64,000 bases of DNA from Chaenocephalus aceratus (lineage: Eukaryota; Chordata; Actinopteri; Perciformes; Channichthyidae): NCBI GenBank assembly GCA_023974075.1, contig JAMFTG010000145.1:226001-290000 (forward strand), read 5' to 3'. The notes beneath the pieces were generated by a model. The model did not search any database. It saw nothing but the letters and a program-made list of their open reading frames with translations, and had not been told where the DNA came from. How positions within the stretch are numbered: the stretch's first letter is position 1; each line of letters starts with the position of its first letter. Shown in pieces: positions 37,529 to 50,333 of the stretch. Position numbers and translations under genes: made by a program.

Positions 37529-38932
37529 TTATTGTAAAAACAGTCAGTTGATCGAATGCACCTATTTCCACATCTACACTCCATCAGCTGATTATTTCTA
37601 TTCGCCTCACTTTATGAGCTTCACATCACCTGTGCCTTGTACCGCAGAGTTTGCAACGTCACAAATAAATGGGGCCAATCGTCAGTCAGATGTGAATGTG
37701 TAATCTAACATTTTCAGTAAGAATAATGGACGAAAGGAATGCAAATACAAATACAATTTATTGAAATGTGAACCAAAAGTTAAGCAAATATGTTTTAAAT
37801 AAAAAGCACAAATGGACAGAAGGTATAAACCTATTAAATGTATAAGTAAACACATTTAGTCAAATAACGTGACAGACTAGGCCTGTGCAGTTGGTATCAG
37901 CTATGCCCAGCATGGGCTCCTCCATCAGGCCTGGTCCTCCTCCCTCAGGCCTGGTCCTCCTCCATCAGCCCTGGTCCTCCTCCATCAGCCCTGGTCCTCC
38001 TCGCAGAGGAAAGACCCTCAGTCCTCTCCAAACCAACAGACAGGACGTCCATCACACGGAGGTTTCTCCCTGAAGTCTCTGCAGCCCTCTGGACACCACG
38101 CTGTCTCAATCCGTCCACACTGAATATGAGAGGGGGAAAATGAAAATAATAAATGCTTTAGACAATAAGAAACATAAAGTTGACTGTTGAGTTGCTCAGT
38201 TTTTTTAGATTGTCAATACTATTACTGTATAACTAATATCTCAGGTTAAGAGGCACATTCAAATAAAGATTGGTCTTTAAATACATGTTGTCTTTTGAAT
38301 TGTTTGTCTAAAGTCAAGGATCTAGAACTGGTACTTAGTTTTAATGATACAGTCTGGTTATTATGCTGTTTGGAGGAGGCCTCACAGGTAAGAGCACTAA
38401 CTAGCTATCCCTTAGCTTGACTTAAATGTATTAAACGTATAGTTAAGTGATATCAAAATATAAATAACTAATGTCATGCAAACATATTAATATTTGCTTG
38501 ATTCCAGTGTTGAATTTAGCACAATTGCATACAAACGTTAAGGGATTTTAAGATTCTGAAGTATTATGCTAAAAACTCAATAACTTAGATTATTATTTAT
38601 AGTTTTGCTGAATAGTTTCATGTCCGCTTACCTTAGAAACGTAAAATGCCACAGCAGTGTGCAGATGGGGAGCATGTTAGCTTAGCTTGGTAGCTTCAGC
38701 TAGCTCTGGAACTTCCAGCTCGGTGGCAGCAGGTCCCGCCTCGGCTCCGCCTCTTTGCCCTGATTTGCATATATCTATGCTTATTTGGAGCAGGCTGGAA
38801 CAGGCGGGAGTTGAACTCTGACGTCACTGTCGAGCCGTTAGTGGCCGACTCCGCCTACTAAGGGCTTCTCGGCAACTCTGCAGAATCCTATGGGTGACGT
38901 CACGGACCCTACGTCCATTTATATATACAGTA
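37529..38932. other. repeat-rich non-coding stretch
   Basis: Includes four 21-bp tandem units (about 37917-38003) of CTGGTCCTCCTCCATCAG type and an AT-rich middle. A right part (about 38630-38930) ends TCCTATGGGTGACGTCACGG then ATTTATATATACAG, resembling the terminus of a dispersed teleost DNA element. It probably belongs with the B+A repeat as its far end. A short frame through the 21-bp units has no recognisable domain. Confidence 0.45.
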
Positions 38933-39173
38933 CAGTGGCGAGCCGTCAGGGCCCTCTGTGAGGGCATAAGATATTCTAAAAAATAATATTTGAAAACATT
39001 AACTCCAGTGGTCCGAGAAGGAGAAACAAATTAACGTAACACTGTGATATTACAGATCAACGACACAGATACCATTCTAATTTATTCATTTTATTACATT
39101 TTATTTATATAATTAAATCGAGTGCTCCAGGGTATTCTCTGAATACCTTGAAGGCCCTGACGGTTTGCCACTG
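38933..39173. mobile_element. 241-bp MITE with CAGTGG termini
   Basis: Terminal inverted repeats: left CAGTGGCGAGCCGTCAGGGC, right (reverse-complemented) CAGTGGCAAACCGTCAGGGC. No coding capacity. CAGTG-type ends suggest hAT, but an 8-bp target duplication is not evident, so the superfamily is uncertain. Confidence 0.65.
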
Positions 39174-39717
39174 CTTAACTCACTCAAATACAGTTGTTTA
39201 CTTATTTCGGAAACGAATGTGTGTAGAGTTTTAAAGGATAGTCTCACCTTGATTCTGGCGCATTGCTTATCCTTTTATAGATCTATTCTCATCCACCATC
39301 TTTGTTTGTGACGTAAAGAGTGTAATGCCCAATCCCAAACCACTCCCTCGACCCTACCCCTCCGTGACGGAGTGAACTCCGTCTGTAGCCACACTCGCAG
39401 CTCAACGAGGCTCCTCCTGTCAGATGGAGGGAGTAAACACAGCAGCAAGCTTTGGGACGGCCTCCCCTCTCTCCGGCAGAAACAGGAAATGCCGTAACTG
39501 TATGTAACAACGGTTTCAAATCAGCATCTGTTAGACAAAACGTTTAAATGAATAACTCAAATAAAACTCCAAACATCTTTCATTGTGTTTCAAAGCTCTT
39601 TTAGTTTTAAACCTGATGTTTATAAGCTTCTTAGTTTTTGCAACGGTCGGTAAATATACACAACTTTATAATAAAATGCACACATTTACCTTTTTCTAGA
39701 CTAAACACAGGTATGAT

Positions 39718-40137
39718 CCTAAGTTGCTCTTTTGCAAACTTCAAACGTGCAGCAATGTTTTTTCTGGACAGCAGTGGCTTCCTCCGTGGTGTCCTGCCAG
39801 GAACTCCATTCTTGTTCAGTGTTTTACGTATCGTAGATTCGTCAACAGAGATGTTAGCATGTGCCAGAGATTTCTTTAAGTCTCTCGCTGAAACTCTAGG
39901 ATTCTTCTTCACCTCATTGAGCATTCTGCGCTGTGCTCTTGCAGTCATCTTTACAGGACGGCCACTCCTAGGGAGAGTAGCAACAGTGCTGAACTTTCTC
40001 CATGTATAGACAACTTGTCTTCCCGTGGACTGATGAACATCAAGGCTTTTAGAGATACTTTTGGAACCCCTTCCAGCTTTATGCAAGTCAACCATTCTTA
40101 ATCGTAGGTCTTCTGAGAGCTCTTCTGTGCGAGGCAT
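39718..40137 (-). pseudogene. Tc1-like transposase, N-terminal DNA-binding part only
   Basis: Translation from ATG 40137 ([20 protein letters not shown]) gives the paired-like bipartite helix-turn-helix: the first HTH around [19 protein letters not shown], the AT-hook-like linker [14 protein letters not shown], and the second HTH around SARDLKKSLAHANISVDEST, then RKPLLSRKNIAARLKFAKEQ. The DDE catalytic domain that normally follows is absent: after KFAKEQL the sequence is unrelated. Full-length Tc1 transposases are about 340 residues, so about 40% is left. It cannot catalyse transposition. Confidence 0.85.
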
Positions 40138-40518
40138 GGTGCACATCTGGCAATGCTTCTTAAGAATAGCAAATTCAAAACTGGTGTGTATTTTTTATAG
40201 GGCAGGGCAGCTTTAACCAACACCTCCAATCTCGTCTCATTGATTGGACTCCAGGTTGGCTGACTCCTGACTCCAATTAGCTCTTGAAGAAGTCTTTAGC
40301 CTCGGGGTTCACATACTTTTTCCACCCTGCACTGTGAATGTTTACATGGTGTGTTCAATAAAAACATGAAAACATATAATTGTTTGTGTGGTATTAGTTT
40401 AAGCAGACTGTGTTTGTCTATTGTTGTGACTTAGACGAAGATCAGAACACATTTTATGACCAACTTATGCAGAAATCCAGGTAATTCCAAAGGGTTCACA
40501 CACTTTTTCTTGCAACTG
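39720..40518 (-). mobile_element. Tc1/mariner-like transposon, truncated
   Basis: On the minus strand the element starts with CAGTTGCAAGAAAAAGTGTG next to a TA dinucleotide (40519-40520), the classical Tc1 insertion site. An internal copy of the GTTCACA-ACTTTTT motif near 40308-40325 gives the inverted/direct-repeat structure known in fish Tc1 elements. The left half, including the catalytic domain and the second terminus, is missing. Confidence 0.8.
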
Positions 40519-40839
40519 TACTTGTAAACAGCGTGTTTCCTGACGGACACACACAGCGTTGAGTCAGGTCAGGTAGAGACCGGTCTTAAGCTATGGTCTC
40601 AAGTCAGCACCGCTGCAGACTCGCTGTTTGAGGGCTTGATAGCCCACTTCCCCTCCACACTGCTCCACACTCGTTGCTTTGGAACAGCCCTCAATATGGC
40701 GGACCCTCCGCGTGAACGTGCAAACGGAGGGGTAGGGTGTCGAGGGCGGTTTGGGAATGGGCCTAAGAGTCTCGTTTCTGAATCGGACACTCTGAGTGGA
40801 TGCAGTCACAGCCAATCGGATTCAGAGGGTTGCCTGTCA

Positions 40840-41558
40840 ATAGAGAACCGCAGTGACGCGTCCTAAAATCCGGATGTAAACTCCTTCCGGTTCCTTCGTC
40901 AAAAACCAATGCAATTTCTCCATAGGATTTTGGAAAATAGCTCGAAATAAGGTCTGTGGTTGAGACACATTTAAGAGACGGATCGCGTTTTGTTCAGCCG
41001 GATAATCTCCACATGTCTATCCTTTTATAATTTTCGAAGCATAAATCTAGTCGCAAGAAGCAAAATGCTAACGTTATGCTATAAAGGAACTACAGCAGGG
41101 TCGCTGCTTCAACGTCACCCCGACTTAAGATCCATATTCAAATATACAGATTCTATATTGTACAAGTTGAAGTGTTTGTTTGAACAGTCTGCAGGAGGCA
41201 GGTATTGCTTTCAAGCAGAACAGGGCAAACTTAGCGGGAGTGTTTACGTGTTCGGTGTAATGACGTAAAACGGCCTGGACAACTTCTGTAGTCCTATTCA
41301 GCCACTTGGTAACAACCATCGTTTTTCAGACACGTAAACTCTTCAAAAATCACCAGCGGGGTCACTGCTGATGGATTTAATGTCATAGAACAAAACGTGA
41401 TCTGTCTCTTCAATCTGTGTCAAACACAGACCTTATTTGGAGCTATTTTCCAAAATCCTATGGAGAAATTGCATTGCTTTTTGTCGAAGGAACCGGACGT
41501 GGTAAAAATGCTAACTTACTTCCGGGTTTTAGGACACGTCACTGCGGTTCTCTGTTCC
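40840..41558. mobile_element. foldback-type inverted-repeat element
   Basis: Two arms of roughly 170-180 bp in inverted orientation (about 40843-41015 and 41385-41558). Both contain AGAGAACCGCAGTGACG, GGTTCCTTCG, GCAATTTCTCCATAGGATTT, AATAAGGTCTGTG and ACGTTTTGTT or its close match. An 11-bp direct repeat GTTGCCTGTCA lies just outside the arms (40829-40839 and 41559-41569), a possible target duplication. No transposase is seen in the spacer. A related, partly deleted copy occurs at 63.66-63.92 kb. Confidence 0.7.
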
Positions 41559-41569
41559 GTTGCCTGTCA

Positions 41570-42409
41570 GTTTCGTTGCTATGGTTCCGTTGTTATGTGT
41601 ACTGAACCTATGGTACTGAAACGAGAGCCGGTATAATTCCACGTGCAAAAACAAAATAACAATTGGAATACGTTATTTTAGTGTCTTAAAAGTAGACTGA
41701 GGTATGAAGGGTTAACGTTACATCTTAGGATAATTTGTAGTCATGTTCTGTATACATACTAACATATAAGGGTATACTTAGTGTGGTTACTCCATGTTTA
41801 CTAGCTATAACGTTACATCACTCTTTTTCACTTCTCAGTCAGCCAGAGTGCAGATATCACCATTAGATTCACAAACCTGAAACATCATCCATTTCTTCAC
41901 TGCTGGTGATGACATTGTTGTCAGCTGCTGATACTGCTGCTGCTGCTGCTGCTGCTGCTGCAGCTTGTGGCGCCTGCTTCGATGACAATAACTTTCTAAT
42001 ATCCATAACTTTATAGGCTATTAGCTTAAAACTCGTCAGGCACTAGGAAGGATCACTTCTTCTTCAGGGCAGCGAAGGCTACGCAGTACGCAGGCTACTG
42101 TCCCACAGCGGCTGCCTCTCTGGTGGACTCCGGTACTGCACATTACTCCCGAGACATTACATTTTTTTTTTTTTAGTGAAACATCCGGGGCTTTTCAGAA
42201 AACATCCGGGGCTTGAGCCCAAGTAGCCACCCCCTAGCGCCGCCACTCCGCACATAATTGAAATACAGTTTACAATATAAAACACACAGGGATGATATGT
42301 GGCGTCTCTGATGTCGATCAATTCATAAATTAATAAAACTATTAAAAAGTAGTGCAGTTGCAAATTGTTACTATGTGTGTGCTAGTTCAGCGTTTGACGG
42401 TGTTCAGTT
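41570..42409. other. intergenic with CTG repeat
   Basis: No gene recognised. A CTG triplet run is at about 41933-41961, and two copies of AACATCCGGGGCTT lie near 42181 and 42203. The remainder is unremarkable. Confidence 0.5.
41933..41961. repeat. CTG trinucleotide microsatellite
   Basis: About nine to ten CTG units following GATACTGCTGC. Short and apparently non-coding. Confidence 0.9.
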
Positions 42410-42668
42410 CTAGGCTCTGGGGCAGAAACAGTTTTTCAGTCGGATTGTCCTTGATTTAATTGACCTGTAGCGTCTACCGGAGGGCAGAAGAGCAACCAGG
42501 AAGTGTCCAGGGTGCGAAGAGTCTGCAAATATTTTGCCTGCTCTGTTGAGGCAACGTTGGCCGATGACCTTCTGGGCTGTGTTGATGACCCTCCGAAGGG
42601 CTTTCCTGTCCTTTTCTGAGCAGCTGGCACACCACGTGGTTAGGCCATATGCCAGCACACACTCTATG
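42410..42668 (-). pseudogene. LINE fragment (reverse transcriptase C-terminal end)
   Basis: Minus-strand translation MLAYGLTTWCASCSEKDRKA then LRRVINTAQKVIG and SRCLNRAGKI-like text, SSHPGHFLVALLPSGRRYRS and IRLKNCFCP. This is the characteristic C-terminal region of a fish non-LTR retrotransposon polyprotein, downstream of the reverse-transcriptase active site. About 10 residues appear deleted after KVIG. Only this piece is present, so it is a dead 5'-truncated copy; the clade is not assigned. Confidence 0.7.
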
Positions 42669-44321
42669 GAGCTTCAATCAGGAGAAACACTTTTGAAATC
42701 AGCTCACTCTCAGAGTTTCATGGATTATTAAAGAAGTTTTATTATTTTTTTGGTACATAGCAAATGACAGCATTTATTACAGTGATGTTGAACATCGTCA
42801 TGATTTCTGGAGGATTCTGCTGTTTTCAGAATTTAAGACGATTTGCTTCATCGTAATCTCATGAAAACCAAATGGGTCAAAACTCTTCATTGAAAGCATT
42901 CACTCTTCATTCTACTTGATTTTATCAAGTAGAATTCGTGATGCAAGATTTAAGCAAAATCATGAAAAATCTTCGAATACAACATTTGTTAAAAAAAGCA
43001 ACATCAAAAAACCTTAATCGGCGAAAGCTAAATTCTTCAGAAAAGCAAAAAACAACAAAATCAATCAACATTCTTATGAAGCAAAAACATTTCTCGGTTC
43101 CAAAATCCCAACACTTGTTTACGGACAATGTTAACATTTTAAGTGCGAAATAATTAGTCTCCTGAATTTTGGAAAATCCTAAATCACAAAAATAATCTGA
43201 GTTCTTTGAAAAAAGTGAAATTCAAAAGAAATTCAAATGTTTCATAAAAGTCCAAAAAGTAATGATTACATATTATTGATCATCTTGTGAAATGAGTTCA
43301 ATCCTCAATAATACAAAAACAAGCACATCTTGATCACACAACAAAGCACATGACCTTTTAAAAAGGAAACTTCTACAAAATGATGTACATTTTTAATTAC
43401 AACATGTTCGTATTTAATATCTTATGAATTTGGGAATGCTCTCCAATAGGTGGAGTTCTTAAAAACAGCTCAATTACTACAAAATACAGAAAATACAATA
43501 AAACATGAATGATTTAAAATGATTACAAACTGAGCTCAGAACATGTGAAATAAGAACATTAAAGAAAAGTTAAAATCTTTTACATGTTGGCAAAATACAA
43601 ATATAATCGGATTTCTCTAAAAAAGCTATTTTTATACAAACCAAAATCAAGCAACATTCTTCTGCCAATAAAAAAACATCAGCATTGTTGTGAAATAAGA
43701 AGTGTGTGGACTATTTACTTTTGTTCAATTCCTATCTGGATATTGTTCAGCTAAATCTGGTCCTGCTGCTGAAATGACCCATGTGACCCACAAGGGGATC
43801 AAATATCCTATCGCTGATCAGATGAATTGTTGTGAAAAACGTAACATTTTAAAAACTGTAATTTGTCTCATTTGTTGATTGAATATAAAAAAAAACCTTG
43901 TTGTGCTCGAGGTCTACAAATGCAACACTAGGTGGCGCTGTAACGCGTTCCTCCTGTTATCTCAGGAATCACTACATTAGATTCAAACACTGGGTTTTGT
44001 AACACTGTTTCTAGAGGATGTGAACATTAATATATGGCATTAATTGGCCGACTTAGTTCCTGAGCGGCCTGGGTTGGTGTGTCTGTGGTTTCAAACTGCA
44101 CCGACTGCATTGACTTTTCTAAATAAAACTAACTTGTGATGTTTTTAAAGATCTTCATCTTCAGTGGGAACCAATGGGCTTGGAGCTGACAGGAAGTCAG
44201 GAAACATGAGGCATTAACACATTGCTGGTGACGTTCAGAGTAAAAGCTATATTTTCTAACGTTGGTTAAAATCTATAAGAGCTGATAAACCCCTGTGTGT
44301 GAGAGGAGCTCCTTGGAGCTG
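42669..44321 (-). other. probable 3' UTR and downstream region of the SRCR receptor gene
   Basis: AT-rich, gene-free stretch downstream (minus strand) of the receptor stop codon at 44322. Candidate polyadenylation hexamers in minus orientation are at 42773-42778 and 42738-42743, which would give a 3' UTR of about 1.5 kb. No other feature is recognised. Confidence 0.4.
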
Positions 44322-44423
44322 CTACTCTGCTCCCTGAGCTCCTTCCTCTTCAGCAGGAACACCCAGGTAATCATAATCCAGCTCAATGTCCTCCTGTCGG
44401 CTCGGCCTCCGCCCCCTGGTGGC
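44322..44423 (-). CDS. SRCR/Ig receptor: last coding exon, cytoplasmic tail
   Basis: Minus-strand exon after a TGTCTCTCCAG acceptor (44424-44434). It reads ATRGRRPSRQEDIELDYDYL then GVPAEEEGAQGAE and TAG (44324-44322). This basic-then-acidic tail is the one I associate with fish membrane SRCR receptors. It contains LDYDYL, which fits the L-x-Y-x-x-L form of an immunoreceptor tyrosine-based inhibitory motif. It joins in phase 0 to the transmembrane exon ending ...TGCAAG at 50334. Function as a signalling tail is inferred. Confidence 0.78.
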   Translation of the reverse strand, partial: ATRGRRPSRQEDIELDYDYLGVPAEEEGAQGAE

Positions 44424-47400
44424 CTGGAGAGACATGACAGCACACAGTGAGACTTCCTGCATCACTCCTGTTCAATAACACACTTCAGACAACTGTTTTA
44501 CCTATCATCAGTCAGTGGAACAACAACATGTTTCAGTACCTCATCATTCAGTCAGTGGAACAACAACATGTTTCAGTACCTCATCATTCAGTCAGTGGAA
44601 CAACAACATGTTTCAGTACCTCCTCATTCAGTCAGTGGAACAGCAACATGTTTCCGTACCTCATCATCAGTCAGTGGAACAGCAACATGTTCCGTACCTC
44701 ATCATCAGTCAGTGGAACAACAACATGTTCCCGTACCTCATCATTCAGTCAGTGGAACAACAACATGTTTCAGTACCTCATCATTTAGTCAGTGGAACAA
44801 CAACATGTTTCAGTCCCTCATCATTCAGTCAGTGGAACAACAACAACATGTTGCAGTATCTCATCATTCAGTCAGTGGAACAACAACACGTTTCCGTACC
44901 TCATCATTCAGTCAGTGGAACAACAACATGTTTCCGTACCTCATCATTCAGTCAGTGGAACAACAACATGTTTCCGTACCTCATCATTCAGTCAGTGGAA
45001 CAACAACAACATGTTTCCGTACCTCATCATTCAGTCAGTGGAACAACAACATGTTTCCGTACCTCATCATTCAGTCAGTGGAACAACAACATGTTTCCTT
45101 ACCTCATCATTCAGTCAGTGGAACAACAACAACATGTTTCAGTACCTCATCATTCAGTCAGTAGAACAACAACATGTTTCCGTACCTCATCATTCAGTCA
45201 GTGGAACAACAACATGTTTCCGTACCTCATCATTCAGTCAGTGGAACAACAACATGTTTCCGTACCTCATCATTCAGTCAGTGGAACAACAACATGTTTC
45301 CGTACCTCACCATTCAGTCAGTGGAACAACAACATGTTTCAGTACCTCATCATTCAGTCAGTGGAACAACAACAGTTTTCCGTACCTCATCATTCAGTCA
45401 GTGGAACAACAACATGTTTCAGTCCCTCATCATTCAGTCAGTGGAACAACATGTTTCAGTACCTCATCATTCAGTCAGTGGAACAACAAGATGTTTCAGT
45501 CCCTCATCATTCAGTCAGTGGAACAACAACATGTTTCAGTCCCTCATCATTCAGTCAGTGGAACAACATGTTTCAGTACCTCATCATTCAGTCAGTGGAA
45601 CAACAAGATGTTTCAGTCCCTCATCATTCAGTCAGTGGAACAACATGTTTCCGTACCTCATCATTCAGTCAGTGGAACAACAACATGTTTCAGTCCCTCA
45701 TCATTCAGTCAGTGGAACAACAACATGTTTCAGTCCCTCATCATTCAGTCAGTGGAACAACAACATGTTTCAGTACCTCCTCATTCAGTCAGTGGAACAA
45801 CAACATGTTTCCGTACCTCATCATTCAGTCAGTGGAACAGCAACATGTTTCCGTACCTCATCAATCAGTCAGTGGAACAACAACATGTTCCCGTACCTCA
45901 TCATTCAGTCAGTGGAACAACAACATGTTTCAGTACCTCATCATTTAGTCAGTGGAACAACAACATGTTTCAGTCCCTCATCATTCAGTCAGTGGAACAA
46001 CAACAACATGTTGCAGTATCTCATCATTCAGTCAGTGGAACAACAACACGTTTCCGTACCTCATCATTCAGTCAGTGGAACAACAACATGTTTCCGTACC
46101 TCATCATTCAGTCAGTGGAACAACAACATGTTTCCGTACCTCATCATTCAGTCAGTGGAACAACACACATGTTTCCGTACCTCATCATTCAGTCAGTGGA
46201 ACAACAACATGTTTCCGTACCTCATCATTCAGTCAGTGGAACAACAACATGTTTCCTTACCTCATCATTCAGTCAGTGGAACAACAACAACATGTTTCAG
46301 TACCTCATCATTCAGTCAGTAGAACAACAACATGTTTCCGTACCTCATCATTCAGTCAGTGGAACAACAACATGTTTCCGTACCTCATCATTCAGTCAGT
46401 GGAACAACAACATGTTTCCGTACCTCATCATTCAGTCAGTGGAACAACAACATGTTTCCGTACCTCACCATTCAGTCAGTGGAACAACAACATGTTTCAG
46501 TACCTCATCATTCAGTCAGTGGAACAACAACAGTTTTCCGTACCTCATCATTCAGTCAGTGGAACAACAACATGTTTCAGTCCCTCATCATTCAGTCAGT
46601 GGAACAACATGTTTCAGTACCTCATCATTCAGTCAGTGGAACAACAAGATGTTTCAGTCCCTCATCATTCAGTCAGTGGAACAACAACATGTTTCAGTCC
46701 CTCATCATTCAGCAGTGGAACACATGTTTCAGTACCTCATCATTCAGTCAGTGGAACAACAAGATGTTTCGTCCCCTCATCATTCAGTCAGTGGAACAAC
46801 ATGTTTCCGTACCTCATCATTCAGTCAGTGAACAACACATGTTTCAGTCCTCATCATTCAGTCAGTGGAACAACAACATGTTTCAGTCCCTCATCATTCA
46901 GTCAGTGGAACAACAACATGTTTTCAGTACCCTCATCATTCAGTCAGTGGAACAACAACATGTTTCAGTCCCTCATCATTCAGTCAGTGGAACAACAACA
47001 TGTTTCCGTACCCTCATCATTCAGTCAGTGGAACAACAACAACATGTTCCGTACCTCATCATTCAGTCAGTGGAACAACAACAACAATGTTTCCGTACCT
47101 CATCATTCAGTCAGTGAACAACAACAACAACATGTTTCCGTACCTCATCATTCAGTCAGTGGAACAACAACATGTTTCCGTACCTCATCATTCAGTCAGT
47201 GGAACAACAACATGTTTCCTACCTCATCATTCAGTCAGTGGAACAACAACAACATGTTTCAGTACCTCATCATTCAGTCAGTAGAACAACAACATGTTTC
47301 CGTACCTCATCATTCAGTCAGTGGAACAACACATGTTTCCGTACCTCATCATTCAGTCAGTGGAACAACAACATGTTTCCGTACCTCATCATTCAGTTAG

Positions 47401-50333
47401 TGGAACAACAACATGTTTCAGTACCTCATCATTCAGTCAGTGGAACAACAACATGTTTCGTACCTCATCATTCAGTCAGTGGAACAACAACATGTTTCCT
47501 ACCTCATCATTCAGTCAGTGGAACAACAACATGTTTCAGCACCTCATCATTCAGTCAGTAGAACAACAAAACATGTTTCCGTACCTCATCATTCAGTCAG
47601 TGGAACAACAACATGTTTCCGTACCTCATCATTCAGTCAGTGGAACAACAACATGTTTCCGTACCTCACCATTCAGTCAGTGGAACAACAACATGTTTCA
47701 GTACCTCATCATTCAGTCAGTGGAACAACAACATGTTTCAGTACCTTATCATTCAGTCAGTGGAACAACAACCTGTTTCAGTACCTCATCATTCAGTCAG
47801 TGGAACAAAACATGTTTCAGTCCCTCATCATTCAGTCAGTGGAACAACAACATGTTTCCGTACCTCATCATTCAGTCAGTGGAACAACAACAACATATTT
47901 CCGTACCTCATCATTCAGTCAGTGGAACAACAACAACATGTTTCCGTACCTCATCATTCAGTCAGTGGAACAACAACAACATGTTTCAGTACCTCATCAT
48001 TCAGTCAGTGGAACAACAACATGTTTCCATACCTCATCATTCAGTCAGTGGAACAACAACATGTTTCCGTACCTCATCATTCAGTCAGTGGAACAACAAC
48101 ATTTTCCGGTACCCATCATTCAGTCAATGGAACAACAACATGTTTCTTACCTCATCATTCAGTCAGTAGAACAACAACATGTTTCCGTACCTCATCATTC
48201 AGTCAGTGGAACAACAACATGTTTCCGTACCTCATCATTCAGTCAGTGGAACAACAACATGTTTCCGTAACCTCATCATTCAGTCAGTGGAACAACAACA
48301 TGTTTCCGTACCTCATCATTCAGTCAGTGGAACAACAACATGTTTCCGTACCTCACCATTCAGTCAGTGGAACAACAACATTTTTCAGTAACTCATCATC
48401 AGTTCAGTCAGTGGAACAACAACATGTTTCAGTACCTTATCATTCAGTCAGTGGAACAACAACCTGTTTCAGTACCTCATCATTCAGTCAGTGGAACAAC
48501 AACATGTTTCATAGTCCCTCATCATCAGTCAGTGGAACAACAACATGTTCCTCCGTACCTCATCATTCAGTCAGTGGAACAACAACAACATATTTCCGTA
48601 CCTCATCATTCAGTCAGTGGAACAACAACAACATGTTTCCGTACCTCATCATTCAGTCAGTGGAACAACAACAACATGTTTCAGTACCTCATCATTCAGT
48701 CAGTGGAACAACAACATGTTTCCATACCTCATCATTCAGTCAGTGGAACAACAACATGTTTCCGTACCTCATCATTCAGTCAGTGGAACAACAACATGTT
48801 TCCGTACCCCATCATTCAGTCAATGGAACAACAACATGTTTCCTTACCTCATCATTCAGTCAGTAGAACAACAACATGTTTCCGTACCTCATCATTCAGT
48901 CAGTGGAACAACAACATGTTTCCGTACCTCATCATTCAGTCAGTGGAACAACAACATGTTTCCGTACCTCATCATTCAGTCAGTGGAACAACAACATGTT
49001 CCGTACCTCACCATTCAGTCAGTGGAACAACAACATGTTTCAGTACCTCATCATTCAGTCAGTGGAACAACAATATGTTTCAGTACCTCATCATTCAGTC
49101 AGTGGGAACAACAACATGTTTCCGTACCTCATCATTCAGTCAGTGGAACAACAACATGTTTCAGTACCTCATCATTCAGTCAGTGGAACAACAACATGTT
49201 TCCTTACCTCATCATTCAGTCAGTGGAACAATAACAACATGTTTCAGTACCTCATCATTCAGTCAGTGGAACAACAACATGTTTCAGTCCCTCATCATTC
49301 AGTCAGTGGAACAACAACAACATGTTTCCGTACCTCATCATTCAGTCAGTGGAACAACAACATGTTTCCGTACCTCATCATTCAGTCAGTGGAACAACAA
49401 CATGTTTCCGTCCTCATCATTCAGTCAGTAGAACAACAACATGTTTCCGTACTCACCATTCAGTCAGTGGAACAACAACATGTTTCAGTACCTCATCATT
49501 CAGTCAGTGGAACAACAATATGTTTCGTACCTCATCATTCAGTCAGTGGAACAACAACATGTTTCCGTACCTCATCATTCAGTCAGTGGAACAACAACAT
49601 GTTTCAGTACCTCATCATTCAGTCAGTGGAACAACAACATGTTTCAGTACCTCATCATTCAGTCAGTGGAACAACAACATGTTTCAGTACCTTATCATCC
49701 AGTCAGTGTGGAACAACAACATGTTTCAGTACCTCATCATTCAGTCAGTGGAACAACAACATGTTTCAGTACCTTATCATCCAGTCAGTGGAAAAACAAC
49801 ATGTTTCAGTACCTCATCATTCAGTCAGTGGAACAACAACATGTTTCAGTACCTTATCATCCAGTCAGTGGAACAACAACATGTTTCAGTACCTTATCAT
49901 CCAGTCAGTGGAACAACAACATGTTTCCGTACCTCATCATTCAGTCAGTGGAACAACAACATGTTTCAGTACCTCATCATTCAGTCAGTGGAACAACAAC
50001 ATGTTTCAGTACCTCATCATTCAGTCAGTGGAACAACAACATGTTTCAGTGCCTCATCATTCAGTCAGTGGAACAACAACATGTTTCAGTACCATCATTC
50101 AGTCATTGGAACAACAACATGTTTCAGTACCTTATCATCCAGTCAGTGGAACAACAACATGTTTCAGTACCTCATCATTCAGTCAGTGGAACAACAACAT
50201 GTTTCAGTACCTCATCATTCAGTCAGTGGAACAACAACATGTTTCCGTACCTCATCATTCAGTCAGTGGAACAACAACATGTTTCCGTACCTCATCATTT
50301 AGTCAGTGGAACAACAACAACATGTTTCCGTAC
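44424..50333 (-). other. receptor intron made almost entirely of minisatellite
   Basis: GT-AG intron of 5,910 bp. The donor (GTACGG, minus strand from 50333) lies within the first repeat unit of the array, and only about 80 bp next to the acceptor is non-repetitive. See the minisatellite entry. Confidence 0.8.

Larger units (their letters stand above)
39329..40770. mobile_element. inverted-repeat DNA element hosting a Tc1 fragment
   Basis: The left end CCCAATCCCAAACCACTCCC (39329) matches the reverse complement of the right end near 40735-40770 (GGCGGTTTGGGAATGGGCC), and the match extends into CTCGAC.CCCTACCCCTCCGT on both sides (about 40 bp). The arms enclose a Tc1-like fragment, so the outer element was present first. 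No transposase of its own is visible. Confidence 0.55.

Noticed and set aside
38933..39173. piggyBac assignment for the CAGTGG-ended MITE because of a nearby TTAA
   Set aside because: TTAA occurs only near the right end and not at the left; termini do not begin with CCC/CCY as expected for piggyBac.
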